DNA from: Wyeomyia smithii
Taxonomy: Eukaryota; Arthropoda; Insecta; Diptera; Culicidae
DNA: 64,000 nucleotides
Reading direction: 5' to 3'
NCBI RefSeq assembly: GCF_029784165.1
Contig: NC_073695.1
Span: forward strand, 212,751,896-212,815,895
Shown here in pieces: positions 23,622-34,738 of this stretch. The notes under the pieces are model-generated. The model was not told the origin of the DNA and made no database searches. It worked only from the letters and a program-made list of their open reading frames with translations. A program made the translations under genes and the position numbers. Within the stretch, counting starts at the first letter, position 1; the number at the start of each line of letters is the position of its first letter.

Positions 23622-25108
23622 CTGCCGCTCATGGCAAGTCCGTCCCAATTGCATTTTTGTCAATTTTGAGTTTATTTATGGAATCAAATCCTTTTTATAT
23701 CTACTTTCGATAAAACAAATATTTTTGAATACTCCGTTCTGAGAAACTATGAAAAAAATAGCAAGTCGGTTTGTCCCACAGCAAAAGTGATCGCAAGTCT
23801 GTCCCATTGCAAAAATCTTCGCAATTTAACCCCACAGTCAATAATGATTATGAAAAATGTGATATTTACCACAACTTATGGTCTTCAGGTTTAGAATTGG
23901 ATGTACCAAGTGATATTCGATAGGAGGTTTGATTGTATTTTACGCGTTCTACATCGTGTGGCTCTAGCTGATAGTACAATGTTTTCTTCAAGACAAAGTT
24001 TCCACCAGTAGCTTGTTTCAGCTGTTGTTTGTTGACAGGAACGCTTTAGGTGTGTCACTATATTGTTAGTTAAAGCATTCTTTAGTTTCTTTTCATACTA
24101 CTTTTCGTATTTTATCCGTATTTTATGTGAAGACGTGGGCAAGAATTGTTCAATTATTGTCGTGAATTCCGTTTTGAAGAATTTGTCAGGCATTTCAAAT
24201 ACTTCGGTACGCTACTTAGCTGTATTTTAACGGAGCAAATATTTTCCTAAGCTATAGGTGTTCTTTCATATTAGCTTCCACTGCTACGTGGAAGCTGTCC
24301 GCCGTCACGAATGTGTGACCGCTCTCAGGAAAATTTAGAACAAGTTCCTACACCTAAACTGATTTCGAATTTATCAGTAGTAGGGTAATCGCTCCATTAT
24401 TCATCTCAACAGCTTCGTGCACCTATATTCATCTTATTTCTCTCATTTGTCCAATTCACCCTCAAATTTCTACAAATTTTTGAAAGTAAATCTATTTGCT
24501 TCTCGATTTTCTCAAGTGGCTGAAAGTTTTACGTTGAAAATGTGGTAAAATTTGACGATAAATTGATCAAAAAGGCGTGATGAGATGAATATAGGTACTG
24601 AGATTAATATAGGAGCGGTTACCCTATAAAATGTAAAAACAAAATCTAATTTTATTTTGAGCGGCGCAGTTGGTATATTGTGTTATGCTTCTCACAAAAA
24701 AAAACTTGTTTAATGAAGCACGAGGGAAGGTCATTTATGAATTGACCAGCGATGGATTCATTCCAAACGCAAGCTATAGCACCGCCATCGATTTGCAGTA
24801 GTTTGTTTTTCATCACCGGTCGTAGCTGGCTATGGGACTGACTTGCTATCATTCTGGCTACGTACCCTAAAAGTAATCGCATGTGAGTCCCAGCTTATGA
24901 TTTTCAACAAATTTTAATCAGATTCGGTGTGTATGCAAGTTTTATGATGCAAAAGTGCTAGATTGTCATTACAGTACTAAATTCTGTTGATTGTCTCGAT
25001 TGAAAAAGCATTTAAGTGCAAAATTTCACCTAAAGTGTTACGATTTTTAATTGCTGTTTTCTCATCAGCACCAAAACGCAAATGGGACGGACTTGCTATG
25101 AGCGGCAG
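23622..25108. mobile_element. TIR element with CTGCC ends and TAAA duplication
   Basis: The left end CTGCCGCTCATGGCAAGTCC and the right end are inverted repeats over about 35 bp with few mismatches. TAAA flanks both sides (23618-23621, 25109-25112). Subterminal GCAAGTC-GTCCCA motifs recur inside the left end (23759-23810) and inverted near 24829-24850. Another TIR MITE (24383-24624) sits inside. The ORF at 24652-24882 (minus) shows no domain I know. Superfamily unassigned. Compare the 33763-34738 element, which also starts CTGCC with a 4-bp duplication. Confidence 0.7.
24383..24624. mobile_element. Small TIR MITE with TA target, nested
   Basis: Ends GGGTAATCGCTCC and GGAGCGGTTACCC are inverted repeats flanked by TA. 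Subterminal ATATTCATCTTA/TGAGATGAATATAGGT also pair. It is 242 bp without coding capacity and is the innermost layer of a three-level nest. Confidence 0.65.
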
Positions 25109-25349
25109 TAAAGGTCTCCTAGAAAGCCAAAATAAAACTATGTGTTTCAAATTGTACTTGAAACAAGTTGGTTCACACTTATAGTTGGTTTTTATTTCCA
25201 AAATAAACTATACGTAGACAAATGACAACAAAATGAAGTATATGAAGCCCTTTTGTTGAAAATGTTTCATGATTCGATATAAGGTACAATTCGATATAAA
25301 GTACAACTTGAAAATCGAAATGTACCTTATATCGAAGTTTGCCTGTACA

Positions 25350-25617
25350 TGCAGACTTTCGGGAAGTCACTATCTTAAATTTCAAAATGGCGTCTGGGAT
25401 GTTGTTCAGTCTCTGGGCATCATCTTGATTCTGAAATACGCATATTTATTTTAAGCTGTTTTCAGGAATCACATGTCACCATTTTGAACTACAAAATGAC
25501 GTTTGAAGCAGACATCCTGCTGTTGGCCATTTTGGGATTCAAAACTGTATCTAGGATCGATTTTCTGCCTCTGGATATCATCCTGATTTCGAAATCAGCA
25601 TTTTGGGGGACCCATAG
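25350..25617. repeat. Culicine 'ATTTCAAAATGGCGTCTG' repeat, right part
   Basis: Three to four diverged blocks with ATTTCAAAATGGCGTCTG, CTCTGGGCATCATCTTGATT and CTCTGGATATCATCCTGATT. It continues the tract at 22020-22190 after the pogo-like insertion. Confidence 0.55.
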
Positions 25618-25785
25618 CTAATGCTCCAATCGATTGCAATATGAACGAAAGAAATCCGTTGAAAACTGACTGAGTTATAAGCATTTGAAATTGAACCTTT
25701 TTCGTTACGCTCTCGATATTTTCTGTATTTTGATTTACAATCGTATCCCAGAACTTTGCCGTTAGACGTAATTCTACGTCAAAAG
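25618..25785. repeat. Dispersed repeat module with TGACGTAG-type palindrome, third copy
   Basis: CTCCAATCGATTGCAA, GAAATCCGTTGAAAACTGAC and terminal GACGTAATTCTACGTC (25765-25780) match the modules at 10820 and 16810. Here it directly follows the ATTTCAAAATGGCG tract. Confidence 0.6.
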
Positions 25786-26130
25786 AATTTTCCTAGAGAG
25801 ACTAAGAAAATCTCCTCATAAAGTTGTGCCGCTGTTAGGCTACAAATTGATGAAAGATCTTACTAGATTTCAATTAGAAGCAGCTTCGATAACTATATTC
25901 CCAAGAGGAGCCTGTCATACACAAATAAAAGTCGACATTATAACAAAAGTTCAAATTTCAAAACTCAAACCAGGAAAAATGAAAGATTATAGCTATTCAA
26001 CCATTCCTGTGAATTTTGGTATCCCTATCCATTACCCCTATCTTAGTAGAATCAGGCCGTTCGATGTCAAAAAGGAGCTAGGTATGGGTTTATTTCCATA
26101 CTTTGGTGTGACTTCCTCTTAACAAAAAAT

Positions 26131-26330
26131 AAGTCCCTCTTTTCGATAAAACTGGCCAGAAGGACGCCCAACGAAACTTCTCCAGGAAATTTATAAGTTG
26201 CGATATTTGGTAGGAGGGACGAGGCAAAAGTAAGTCCCTCATATAATAAAACTGGTTAGAGGGACGCCCAACGAAACTTCTCCAGGGAATCAATGGTGGC
26301 GATATCTGGCAGAAGGAACAAGGCTCGATA
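26131..26330. repeat. Tandem duplication, units of about 101 bp
   Basis: AAGTCCCTC...AAAACTGG and GACGCCCAACGAAACTTCTCC occur once from 26131 and again from 26232, with the second unit somewhat diverged. The 98-codon ORF upstream (25826-26122) has no recognised domain. Confidence 0.7.
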
Positions 26331-27362
26331 TAGTAGAGCAGTAAGCGTATAAAAGAAAGGGTAGAATCACTTTACGCACAAGCACGGAAGAATAATAAGC
26401 ATGTCACTTATCAATAGCGGTATTGCTAATTATAGAAGTGCGGGATACAACAGGTACCCGGGCATCATACTAGATCAACGATTCTAGTCGCAGTGAGAAA
26501 GACCATACAGGGAAAAAATCTCATGGTTTCACTTTTAATTTAATCGACGAACCGATCATTTTACTATTATTACTCTTCACCTGTCCCATTAAAGGAAAGT
26601 TTGCAAAGGCGCCAACATTTTTGTGTAAATAAAAAAAAATGTTAGAAGATTTTTGAATTATCTCGCGTTGTTGAATTTTTTTGTGTATTGTTTTAGGTTA
26701 AGTTTGTTGCTTTTAGGTTAAGTCTATTGCTTTACAAAAATATTGCAATTGTTTTGTTATAATTTTGCATTTGGTAATTTTGCAACTGGTTATTTGCAAA
26801 CAAGCAGTAAGCAATTCAAGATATTACAGTATGACTCAATTTTTGCGGCTTTATTCGTTCATTAGGACTAAGATGCACTCCCCTATGAAGAAAAATTCTG
26901 AGAAAAACTTCAACAGACTCTAGGAGTAACTAGAAGTATACAATAAACAAAGTACCTAGCGTTTTTTTTATTTTATCAGTTATGCACAGCAAAGCGGTAA
27001 AACTTATTACGACCTTTAATATGATCACTGCCCCTTAATATATATCAAATTAGCTCCGCATTAGCGGCTTTGAAAAAGGTGGCTTATTTCAATTGTCGGT
27101 GTGAAAAAAGCGACACCGAGAAATAATCAATGACATTTATTCAAAAGTAAGTCTGGTTATGGGAAAAAATTGTTCCGCCATTTTGTTTTTTATGACCATT
27201 TTATATCTCGTGTCCAAACCTACCTTTGAATAACAAAACGCTCTCTGTGTCGCTTTTTTCACCAGCGTATAAGATTGAAAAAAACTTTTTTGTCGTTAAC
27301 TGATGAGGAAAACGCCTTCAAGCAGTTACAGTTCGAATTTTTGAGTTTTACCCTTTGGAATA
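26331..27362. other. Non-coding stretch
   Basis: A TATA-like GTATAAAAG lies at about 26348, but no ORF follows that I can support. Around 27070-27260 two short inverted segments (GTGTCGCTTTTTTCAC and its complement near 27100) suggest a decayed hairpin element. Confidence 0.3.
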
Positions 27363-29230
27363 CATTTAACCATGGGCGCAACTACGGGCGGGCTAGGGGG
27401 GGCTGAAGCCCCCCCTGGAACGTGTTTAGCCCCCCCTAGAATTTCCCAGAGAATGATTGTATTCAATATATATACATTCCATACTACTTATCAGAGCATC
27501 AAAATCCACACAAATTGAGATGTCGTCATTCATTGGCTAAGAACTAGTTCTGCACCCAGGATCGATTCTCAACCCTTGCTCTCTTACTCACCTTACCAGT
27601 CGGTTTTGGGCTGTGTTTCACCAGTTCCCCAGACGTCTCATCACTCGCAAGTCTCTTTCGATCTGGTCGAGCCATCATGCACGCTGCGCCCCTTAATTTC
27701 TTGTGCCGGTAGGGTTGCTGAAGAGAAGTGATTTCACATGGTTGTCGTCCGGCATTCTTACGATGTGACCGGCCCACCGCAACCTAATGTCTTTCGCCAG
27801 GTGTGCAATGGGGTTCTCTCCAAGCAGCGCTTGTAGCTCATGGTTCATGCGCTGTAGCCATTATCCGTCGTCCGCATGTGCTCCACCGTAGATAGTCACC
27901 TTTTGTTCGCCGATAGGCACCTTCTGTTCGAAAATATCAAAAGGACTTCCGTAGAGGACTACCGGTTATCAGGGTTTTGTAGTTTTTTGTATCGAAGTGG
28001 TCATGTCCGATCATCACCGTGATTGGTGCGTACGTTTGTAATGTCTGAAAAGAACGGGCCGTCGTTGAGAACGTGGTCAATTTGTTTTGCTGTACGTTGG
28101 TCGAGGTAAGAAGGGACTTTGGACTGCTAATCCGCGGGAAGCTGCGAAATTGGTGCATAGCAGGCTGTGCGGGCCGATAACCGGCTTATATAAGTCTATC
28201 CTTCCGTTCATGTTCCCAACGACGATCTTGATATCTCTACGCGAGCAGCTATCGTAGAGTTTCTCCAGCTGTGCGTAGAACGCTTCTTTCCCTGTATCAG
28301 GTCTTCCTTCGTGAGGGCAGTGCACATTGGGAATAGTGTAGTTGTGGAACCGGCCTTTAATTCTCAACAAACACAACCTGTCGCCGATTGCCTGCCGCTT
28401 TGGTGTTACTGTGCCTTGCGGCCACAAATCCACCGTACCTTCTCTCCTTTCAGGCAAAGCTCCTGGAGCGCAACGATGTCGAAGTGGCGGGGTTCTAGTT
28501 GATCCAGCAGAATCCGGTCGACAACCGGGTCGTTAAGCGATCTACTGTTACATGTATTGAGCTTCTAATCGTCGTCCTTATTTCGTCGGCTGGGTCATTG
28601 CCGATTGTTCCGGTTCGTTTTGAATTCTTGATTCTCCGTAGTATGTTTATTTCAGTATGCTGCCTTACTAGGGCTGCGATGCCTAGTCTTGCGACGGAGC
28701 TGCCGCCATGGATGTAGCCGGCGAGACACCGCATTTCATAGTTCAACCGTTGGTCCGGATCAGTCGCTGTTTGAGCCGCCCCTAGCCTGTGGGGTAGACG
28801 CGCAGACAACCTGCTCTCTAAGGAGAACAACTACCCCACCGGTTCACCGGTTTTTCCTTGGTTGCTCGTATCCCAGTCGGTACCACGTGGAGGTAGGAAT
28901 AGGGCATTATACCTTGAACCACAGTGGGGTCTATTTTATTCTAACTAGTACGGGTGAACTGTTAAAAAGCACTGCCCAGCCGTTTACCAAATCTAGCTCT
29001 CCTCAATATCGAATCATTGTTGCTGAAAGAGCTTGGCGTTGACGATGTGTTCAAGATATTCAGTACATCTTCGGAGATTCTATCCCGAAGTGATTTTTTC
29101 TGCTTTTACGATACTATTTGAAGCGTCATTAAAAAAGCATATTCAAACTCTTTTTTCTCTTTTTTAAAATGACATACATGAAAACTAGCCCCCCCTAGAA
29201 ATTTTCCTTAGTTGCGCCCATGCATTTAAC
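27363..29230. mobile_element. hAT-like element with 8-bp target duplication, carrying a LINE relic
   Basis: The element 27371-29222 has inverted ends CATGGGCGCAACTA and TAGTTGCGCCCATG (one mismatch in the first two bases of the inner repeat), and CATTTAAC is present on both sides (27363-27370, 29223-29230). Just inside both ends are AGCCCCCCCT tracts. The 8-bp duplication fits hAT, although the outermost bases differ slightly from the usual YARNG. No hAT transposase is visible; most of the interior is a minus-strand LINE relic. Confidence 0.7.
27544..28830 (-). pseudogene. LINE relic: endonuclease joined to the 3' end of the RT ORF
   Basis: Read on the minus strand, 28457-28077 encodes an AP-endonuclease-like segment (GRFHNYTIPNVHCPHEGR, then AFYAQLEKLYDSCSRRDIKI, then VGNMNGRI where active copies have G-D-x-N, so the catalytic Asp is replaced by Asn). 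Between about 27920 and 27544 follows the extreme C-terminus of a LINE polyprotein (NHELQALLGENPIAHLAKDI, RLRWAGHIVRMPDDNHV). The reverse-transcriptase core is missing, so an internal deletion joins the two parts near 27950-27990. Several frameshifts are present. The style matches the arthropod 'craniofacial development protein 2-like' RTE-type LINEs. Confidence 0.7.
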
Positions 29231-29325
29231 ATATAAACAAACTCACTGAGATGAACCGCTGTTTTGAAATGTTAGTTTCGAGATTTTGTCCAAGCTTGTT
29301 TTTTGAAAATAATATATATTGTATA

Positions 29326-29608
29326 AGGCGGCATCCATAAATTACGTAACGCTCATGGGGGGAGGGGGGTCATCCTTAAGTATTACTATTTGTCACACAG
29401 GGGAAGGGGGGGGGGGTTGAGGTGAGTTAAACGTAACGTAACGAAAAATCTCTGGAGAGATTCTCCAAAAACGAGCATTTCTATGAAAGAAATCCTTCTG
29501 CAGCGTGACGTAAATTTTACGGGGAGGTAGATGTTCGCGTTACGTTTCGTTACATATGGGAGTCCGAAAATCGGGTTTTTTGCGTTACGTAATTTATGGA
29601 TGTCGCCT
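29326..29608. mobile_element. G-tract MITE, diverged subfamily (GGCATCCATAAATTACGTAA)
   Basis: Ends AGGCGGCATCCATAAATTAC and GTAATTTATGGATGTCGCCT are inverted repeats. The interior has G tracts and repeated CGTAACGTAACG and GCGTTACGT. It is related in layout to copies 1-3 but distinct in the interior sequence. Confidence 0.75.
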
Positions 29609-29940
29609 CAAGCCGTTTTTTCTATCCACCCTGTTTCGAAACTAGAACTAGATAAAAAAAATAGACTTCTGTTATCATCGAATATTTTGGTCACCCTAAT
29701 TTTTGCACAATAACATGAAAATAAGCGCTTCATCATATGTAAAAACTTAGTAGAAGAAAGTTTTTCTCTAGAATTCTGCTATCGAACTCTAGTTTCAAAT
29801 TTTCGCTTACATAAGGTTTCTGGACCACCCAGACAACCAAAAGTCGCATATGATTGCACGGATTACCTCGTATAAAGTTCTATGGTGCATCAATATCGTA
29901 TAGCTGTATGAACAACGTATGTGTTTCGTCGCATATGGTG

Positions 29941-30345
29941 TTTTTTTTTTCTTCACAAATCATTTATTTGACACGGCACAAATACAATTCAATGTTTAAC
30001 GGCGTCAATTATATCGGATGACTTAAAATCTATAAGCAAATTTTTTATTCTCGCTGCCGCCTACGAGCTGAAATTAAGTCTATCTTAAAACTAGCATGTA
30101 TTATTCAATCAGTGTTTTGTAGTTGAATGGTCGTCTGATGATCATCGAATGAATATGCAGCATGTATGGATATGTTCTGCTAAGCCACGATGTCATGAGC
30201 TGGGACAGGGGCTTGTAATCCTCGGGTTCTGAGGGAATTGTGCGGGGTCTAGTTGCTGGTTTTGGTTCGTTGTTGTTGTTCGCTGGTGTTCAAGTTGCCA
30301 TATGGTGTGTGCCGCTGAGTCAAGATATAAAGAAAGGCCTCGGGT
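29941..30345 (-). mobile_element. 5'-truncated retroposon with target duplication
   Basis: GCATATGGTG is present on both sides (29931-29940 and 30346-30355). The insert begins with a T run, so it is the 3' end of a minus-strand retroposon with its A tail, about 405 bp. No A/B boxes and no reverse-transcriptase motif were seen, so a truncated LINE 3' end is more likely than a SINE. It sits within one unit of the TCGCATAT repeat and the unit can be read across it. The ORF at 30193-30600 crosses its edge and is not a gene. Confidence 0.75.
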
Positions 30346-30843
30346 GCATATGGTGTTGTTTTGCGAACTTCTTGCGATGAGTGTAACATACTCGCATAGC
30401 AATACAGATAAACTCATATCGTGCCTGTTCAAACTCGAGTAAATCCACAAAGTGATGATTATACGTATAAAGCAAAAGTCTCCCATATCACAACGTACTG
30501 CATATAAATTTAGTCGCAAAAGGCATAATTTTGCAACACCGTTAATGACTAAATTCATGATAACAAGCCCAGATAACTCCGAGACAACTAAAAATCGCAT
30601 AAGATTACATGGATTACCTCGTATAAAGTTCTAGGTACACCACCATCGTATAGCTGTATGAGCAACGCAAGTATTTCATCGCATATTGTGTTGTTTCGCG
30701 AACTTTATGCGATACGCGCATACCAATACAGATAAACTCATATCATGTCTCTTCAAACTCTTATTAATTTCACAAACTGATGATTTTACGTGCAAATCAA
30801 AAGTCTCATGAGCAAGATCGCGCCAAATCACCGATGGTCGAAT

Positions 30844-33337
30844 ATCGACCATTTTTGATTTGATGAAACTTTGCACACGTATTTGGCTCAGCAAACTGAG
30901 CATTTTCCACAGATGGAGCGATTTTTTACACCCATGAGTTACATTCTAAAAGGGCGTATGCCTTTTGGCATAGGTTTTATTCGAAGCATTGTAGCCCAGA
31001 AACCGTTGGTTGTGTAGAAAAACTGTCTGGGAATGAGTTGTAGGGTATTAAAAATGCAAATAAAAAAAATATACACTGTACAAAAAAATTTTTTTTTTAC
31101 CAAAAAAAATTAATAATAAACATTAAATTTCAATTTAAAATAAAAAAGAGTTGAATAATTTACTTCTAATTTTTTTTTAAAGAAACTTGACGTTAATACG
31201 CAACTTTTAAAAAAAAGTCCAGGATGGAGAAATGAAAAATAATTTTTTTATGGTAGATTAATTTTTTTATAAAACTCTAATTCAAACATTTTTCAAAATA
31301 TTTGTATTCTGATGATTTTAAAAGATGCAGAGAGTCATTTTGAATCAAAAAGCTCTTGGTAGTAAACATTCTAAACGCATTGGTTTTCGAGATATTTGAA
31401 ATTTAAGCTCGGCAAAAACCTCACGTTCATTGGAATGCTTGATCAAAAATATACAATTCATTCTTCGACAACAAAACGATTGGATAAATAACTCAAGCGC
31501 TAAAACTTAGCCTACCTACACGTTCCCCCTTGCCGAATGTTTTATAAAAAAATATGTTTGTCGTGCAACACTACCTACTTGTTTACTAATACTAACTGTT
31601 TTTAAAGTACGCAACCAATAACTACTGGGTTACTTATAATATCTGTTTTCGTATATAAATACGATTGCACTACTCCAGATGTGTTAGTAACAGTTTGCAT
31701 TTTGTGAAGATGAATGAAGTGAAAATGGAATACACCAAGCCCAAATGCTGTAAACCCTTTCCTGGTCATCGGTGCTCATCAAGCTTACGCAAATTAAAAA
31801 TTGCAAAATTAAAAACATTGAACAGTCAAGCTCATTTTAATACGTCTTTATCAATTTGTGATTCGTTTAGTTATTTGAATGATAGTCAAGCCACCATTTA
31901 TCCCTTCGTTGTTTACTATTCAGAATCTGGAACACTTAAGAATACCAGCTTCATCATAATATCGGAAGTACTCCATCATGATACTGTTGCGGTTCAGGTG
32001 TTCATTGCCAAATTAATGAGTTTTTGAAAACAACAATAGAGTTGAAAAAAGCGATATTAATGTCTGATGGAGCTGCCTCACAATATAAAAATAGAAAAAA
32101 CTTTGCAAGTTCAAAACAAAATATAACGTCGATGCAGAGTGGCATTTTTTTGCGACTTCTCATGTTAAAGACCCATGCGATGCAATTGGTGGCGTATTAA
32201 AACGAATGGCAGGAAATGCAAGTTTAGCTAAAGAACATGAACATCCCATTACAAGCGCAAAAGAATTGTATGATTGGTCTAATCAGAAAAGTAATAAAAA
32301 TTCATCAAAAATGTCATTTAGTTGGGTATAATATGAAGAATATGAACAAGGAGTAACAGAATAGAGCAATATTTTCAAAAAATCTATAATAATAGCTGCC
32401 ACACAAAAGTGTTACTCTTTTGTTTCGATTTCAGAAAATAAGATACAAACGAAGCTGTTTTCAAAAGATGACGAATCATTTACTTATGATGTATATGAAA
32501 TATAAGGTGAAACTAGTTCTGTGAAGTATCTATGCCATGAAAAAATATGTTCTTAAGATAATAAAACTCGAAAATAAATTTTTGATTCTTATATATATTT
32601 ATATCACTTAAAACATTTAACTCTTTTCTTGAGAACCGTTTGCCCAATCGTTTTGTTGTCAAAGAATGAATTGTATATTTTTGATCAAGTATTCCAATGA
32701 ACGTATGGTTTTTGCTGGAGAACCATGGACAAATTAAGGAAAACGTGTATTTTCCCAAATAATTATAAATTTTCGAGCTTAAATTAGAAATAACTCGAAA
32801 ACCAATGCCTTTAGAATGTTAACTACCAAGAGCTTTTTGATTTAAAACGACTCTCTGCATCTTTTAAAATCATCAGAATACAAATATTTTGAAAAATGTT
32901 CAAATTAGAATTTTCATAAAAAAATTAATTTACCATAAAATTTTTTTTTTTCATTTCTCCATCCTGGACTTTTATTTTAAAAGTTGCGTATTAACGTCAA
33001 GTTTCTTTAAAAAAAAATAAGAAAAAAATTCAACTCTTTTTTTTTAAATGAAATTTAATGTTTATTTTTAATTTTTTTGGTCAAAAAAAAATTTTTTTTT
33101 TACAGTGTAAATTTTTTTTTTGTACATTTTTAATTCCCTACAACTCATTCTCAGACAGTTTTCTATACAACCAACGGTTTCTGGGCTACAATGCTTCGAA
33201 TAAAACCTATGCCAAAAGGCATACGCCCTTTTAGAATGTAACTCATGGGTGTAAAAAATCTCTGCACCTGTGAAAAATGCTCAGTTTGCTAAGCCAAATA
33301 CGTGTGCAAAGGTTCATTCAAATCAAAAATGGTCGAT
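30844..33337. mobile_element. Long-armed fold-back transposon, 2.5 kb
   Basis: Two inverted arms of about 650-700 bp (about 30844-31490 and 32640-33337) match over nearly their whole length. The outer end is ATCGACCATTTTTGATTTG on both sides, and shared blocks include CATGAGTTACATTCTAAAAG, GCATACGCC/GGCGTATGCC, CAGAAACCGTTGGTTGT and TTGATCAAAAATATACAATT. The unique middle (about 31490-32640) contains the wreck of a protein gene (31665-32335). It shares terminal sequence with the smaller fold-back element at 8748-9787. The right flank reads TAAATT in both copies, but a target duplication is not clear. Confidence 0.8.
31665..32335 (+). pseudogene. Frameshifted protein gene of the fold-back element, possible transposase
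   Basis: A 120-codon frame (31665-32027) begins inside the element downstream of a TATA-like TATATAAATAC (about 31648). It encodes a short basic N-terminus with CCKPFPGHRC and then YPFVVYYSESGTLKN and HHDTVAVQVF. After a frameshift in a T run near 32025 the strand reads MSDGAASQYKNRKNF (32059-32103), and after another shift WHFFATSHVKDPCDAIGGVL and ITSAKELYDW (about 32142-32280), ending in stops. I recall similar blocks (S-D-G-x-x-S-Q-Y-K-N followed by A-T-S-H-G-K) from uncharacterised proteins that recur in arthropod genomes. The conserved HDT and SDG aspartates would suit a DDE-type nuclease. That reading is inference; I cannot name the family. Confidence 0.55.
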
Positions 33338-33762
33338 TAAATTTTCGCGTATTTCCAGGCGATTCGAAATGATTCTGCTATATTAGTCGCACAAGGCATC
33401 GTTTTGTAACACCGTAAACGACTGAATTTATGATAACTAGATGCCGCTAATATTTGCACAGCTTACATCGCACCAAGTACTACGATAGATCATTACCTTA
33501 TATGAATTTCCTCGCATATAACGTTGTTTTGCGAAATTCTTGCGATAAATAGGTGATAAATCCAGATTGAAACACCAATTAACTTCTCCAATGCAAACTC
33601 GCAGTTAATTTACACATTGACGACTATGCGTGAAAATCGAAAACCATCCGCATTACTACATCGTATCACATATAAATGTAGTCGCTACACGGAGTTGCTT
33701 CTTCTCAAAAACATGAACCACGGAAAACATCTGCGAACAACTCGGATCAATTATGCACTACT

Positions 33763-34738
33763 CTGCCCATAATTCAAAAATTGGCTAATATACCATTTTT
33801 ACCAAAATCGAGAAAACAGTTTCTCGTGATGGTACACACCCTAAACAAGGTCCCTACGGAAGCCGATTGTCAAAACAATGCATTTGGGAAGGCAGCAAAC
33901 GTGAAACAATTTTGGCCAATATCCAAAATAATTGAGAATTTAGCTGATATCCAATATCCAATATGAACCTGTAGCATGTTCACGAACCAGTGTATTATTA
34001 CTAAACTGTGTTTCTTCTAACTTTCGAAAGTGTGTTGTAGCTTGGTGGTTACTGGCGACAGGTGAGCGATCGTAAGGCCCTTGCATCAAATTTGACTTTT
34101 TCACGAAGAATATTTGATGCTACAAGAATTTATTTGTTGTACTGCGAAACCCAATGATCAAAACGTGTGACTATTTCCTTCTGTCATAAATCTTTACATT
34201 TAAAAAAATGATATTCAGCTCGTTGGTTAGGAGGAATATTAATAAAGAGAAGATTCAGATTTCATTTTGGATTTGATGAGAAAAAATAGGAAAGTGGATT
34301 GTGAGATTACCATGAATAATAATATTTTCGTTATATTATTATATTGCTGCACGTAACAATTGTCTCGTCGTCCTTTTCATCCTCACTTGTGCTTCCGTGT
34401 TGTTTTATTAAATTTAAAACCATTTTCATCACCAATGAGCACGGTATAATTCACATCGTATGGATATTAGCCAAATTGCACACCGTTTTGTCAACTGACC
34501 TTTCGTTTATAATTGAAAAAACGGCTACTGTGTTAAAAATACGTTGCGAATGGAATTTTTCTACAGATTTCTCTGTTTCAACTCAACGGCAAGGTTCCAG
34601 CATATATGAAGGGTGATATACTCAATAAAAAAGTTGTCATGAACAGTCAAAATATGTTGTACCGACAAAAAACTTTCAAATGCGTTTTTCTCGATTTGAT
34701 GCCTATGGCATATTAGCCAATTTTTGAATTATGGGCAG
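33763..34738. mobile_element. TIR element with CTGCCC ends and TACT duplication
   Basis: Ends CTGCCCATAATTCAAAAATT and its inverse are perfect over at least 29 bp, with weaker pairing further in (ATCGAGAAA). TACT flanks both sides (33759-33762, 34739-34742). It is 976 bp without a recognised coding region; ORFs at 33781-33966 and 34344-34616 lack motifs. It resembles the 23622-25108 element in starting CTGCC and in having a 4-bp duplication beginning TA. Confidence 0.7.

Larger units (their letters stand above)
22198..25345. mobile_element. Pogo-like TIR element interrupted by nested insertions
   Basis: The left end CAGGGAAACTTCGGTATGAG and the right end ATATCGAAGTTTGCCTG are inverted repeats, each flanked by TA (22196-22197, 25346-25347). 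Both ends continue with repeats of CGATATAAGGTAC. The sequence class fits pogo/Tigger-type Tc1/mariner elements. Within its 3.15 kb lie a G-tract MITE (22671-22953) and a CTGCC-type element (23622-25108). No transposase was recognised in the remaining sequence. Confidence 0.7.

Noticed and set aside
25826..26122. 98-codon ORF beside the tandem duplication
   Set aside because: No recognisable family; probably chance or a decayed element fragment.
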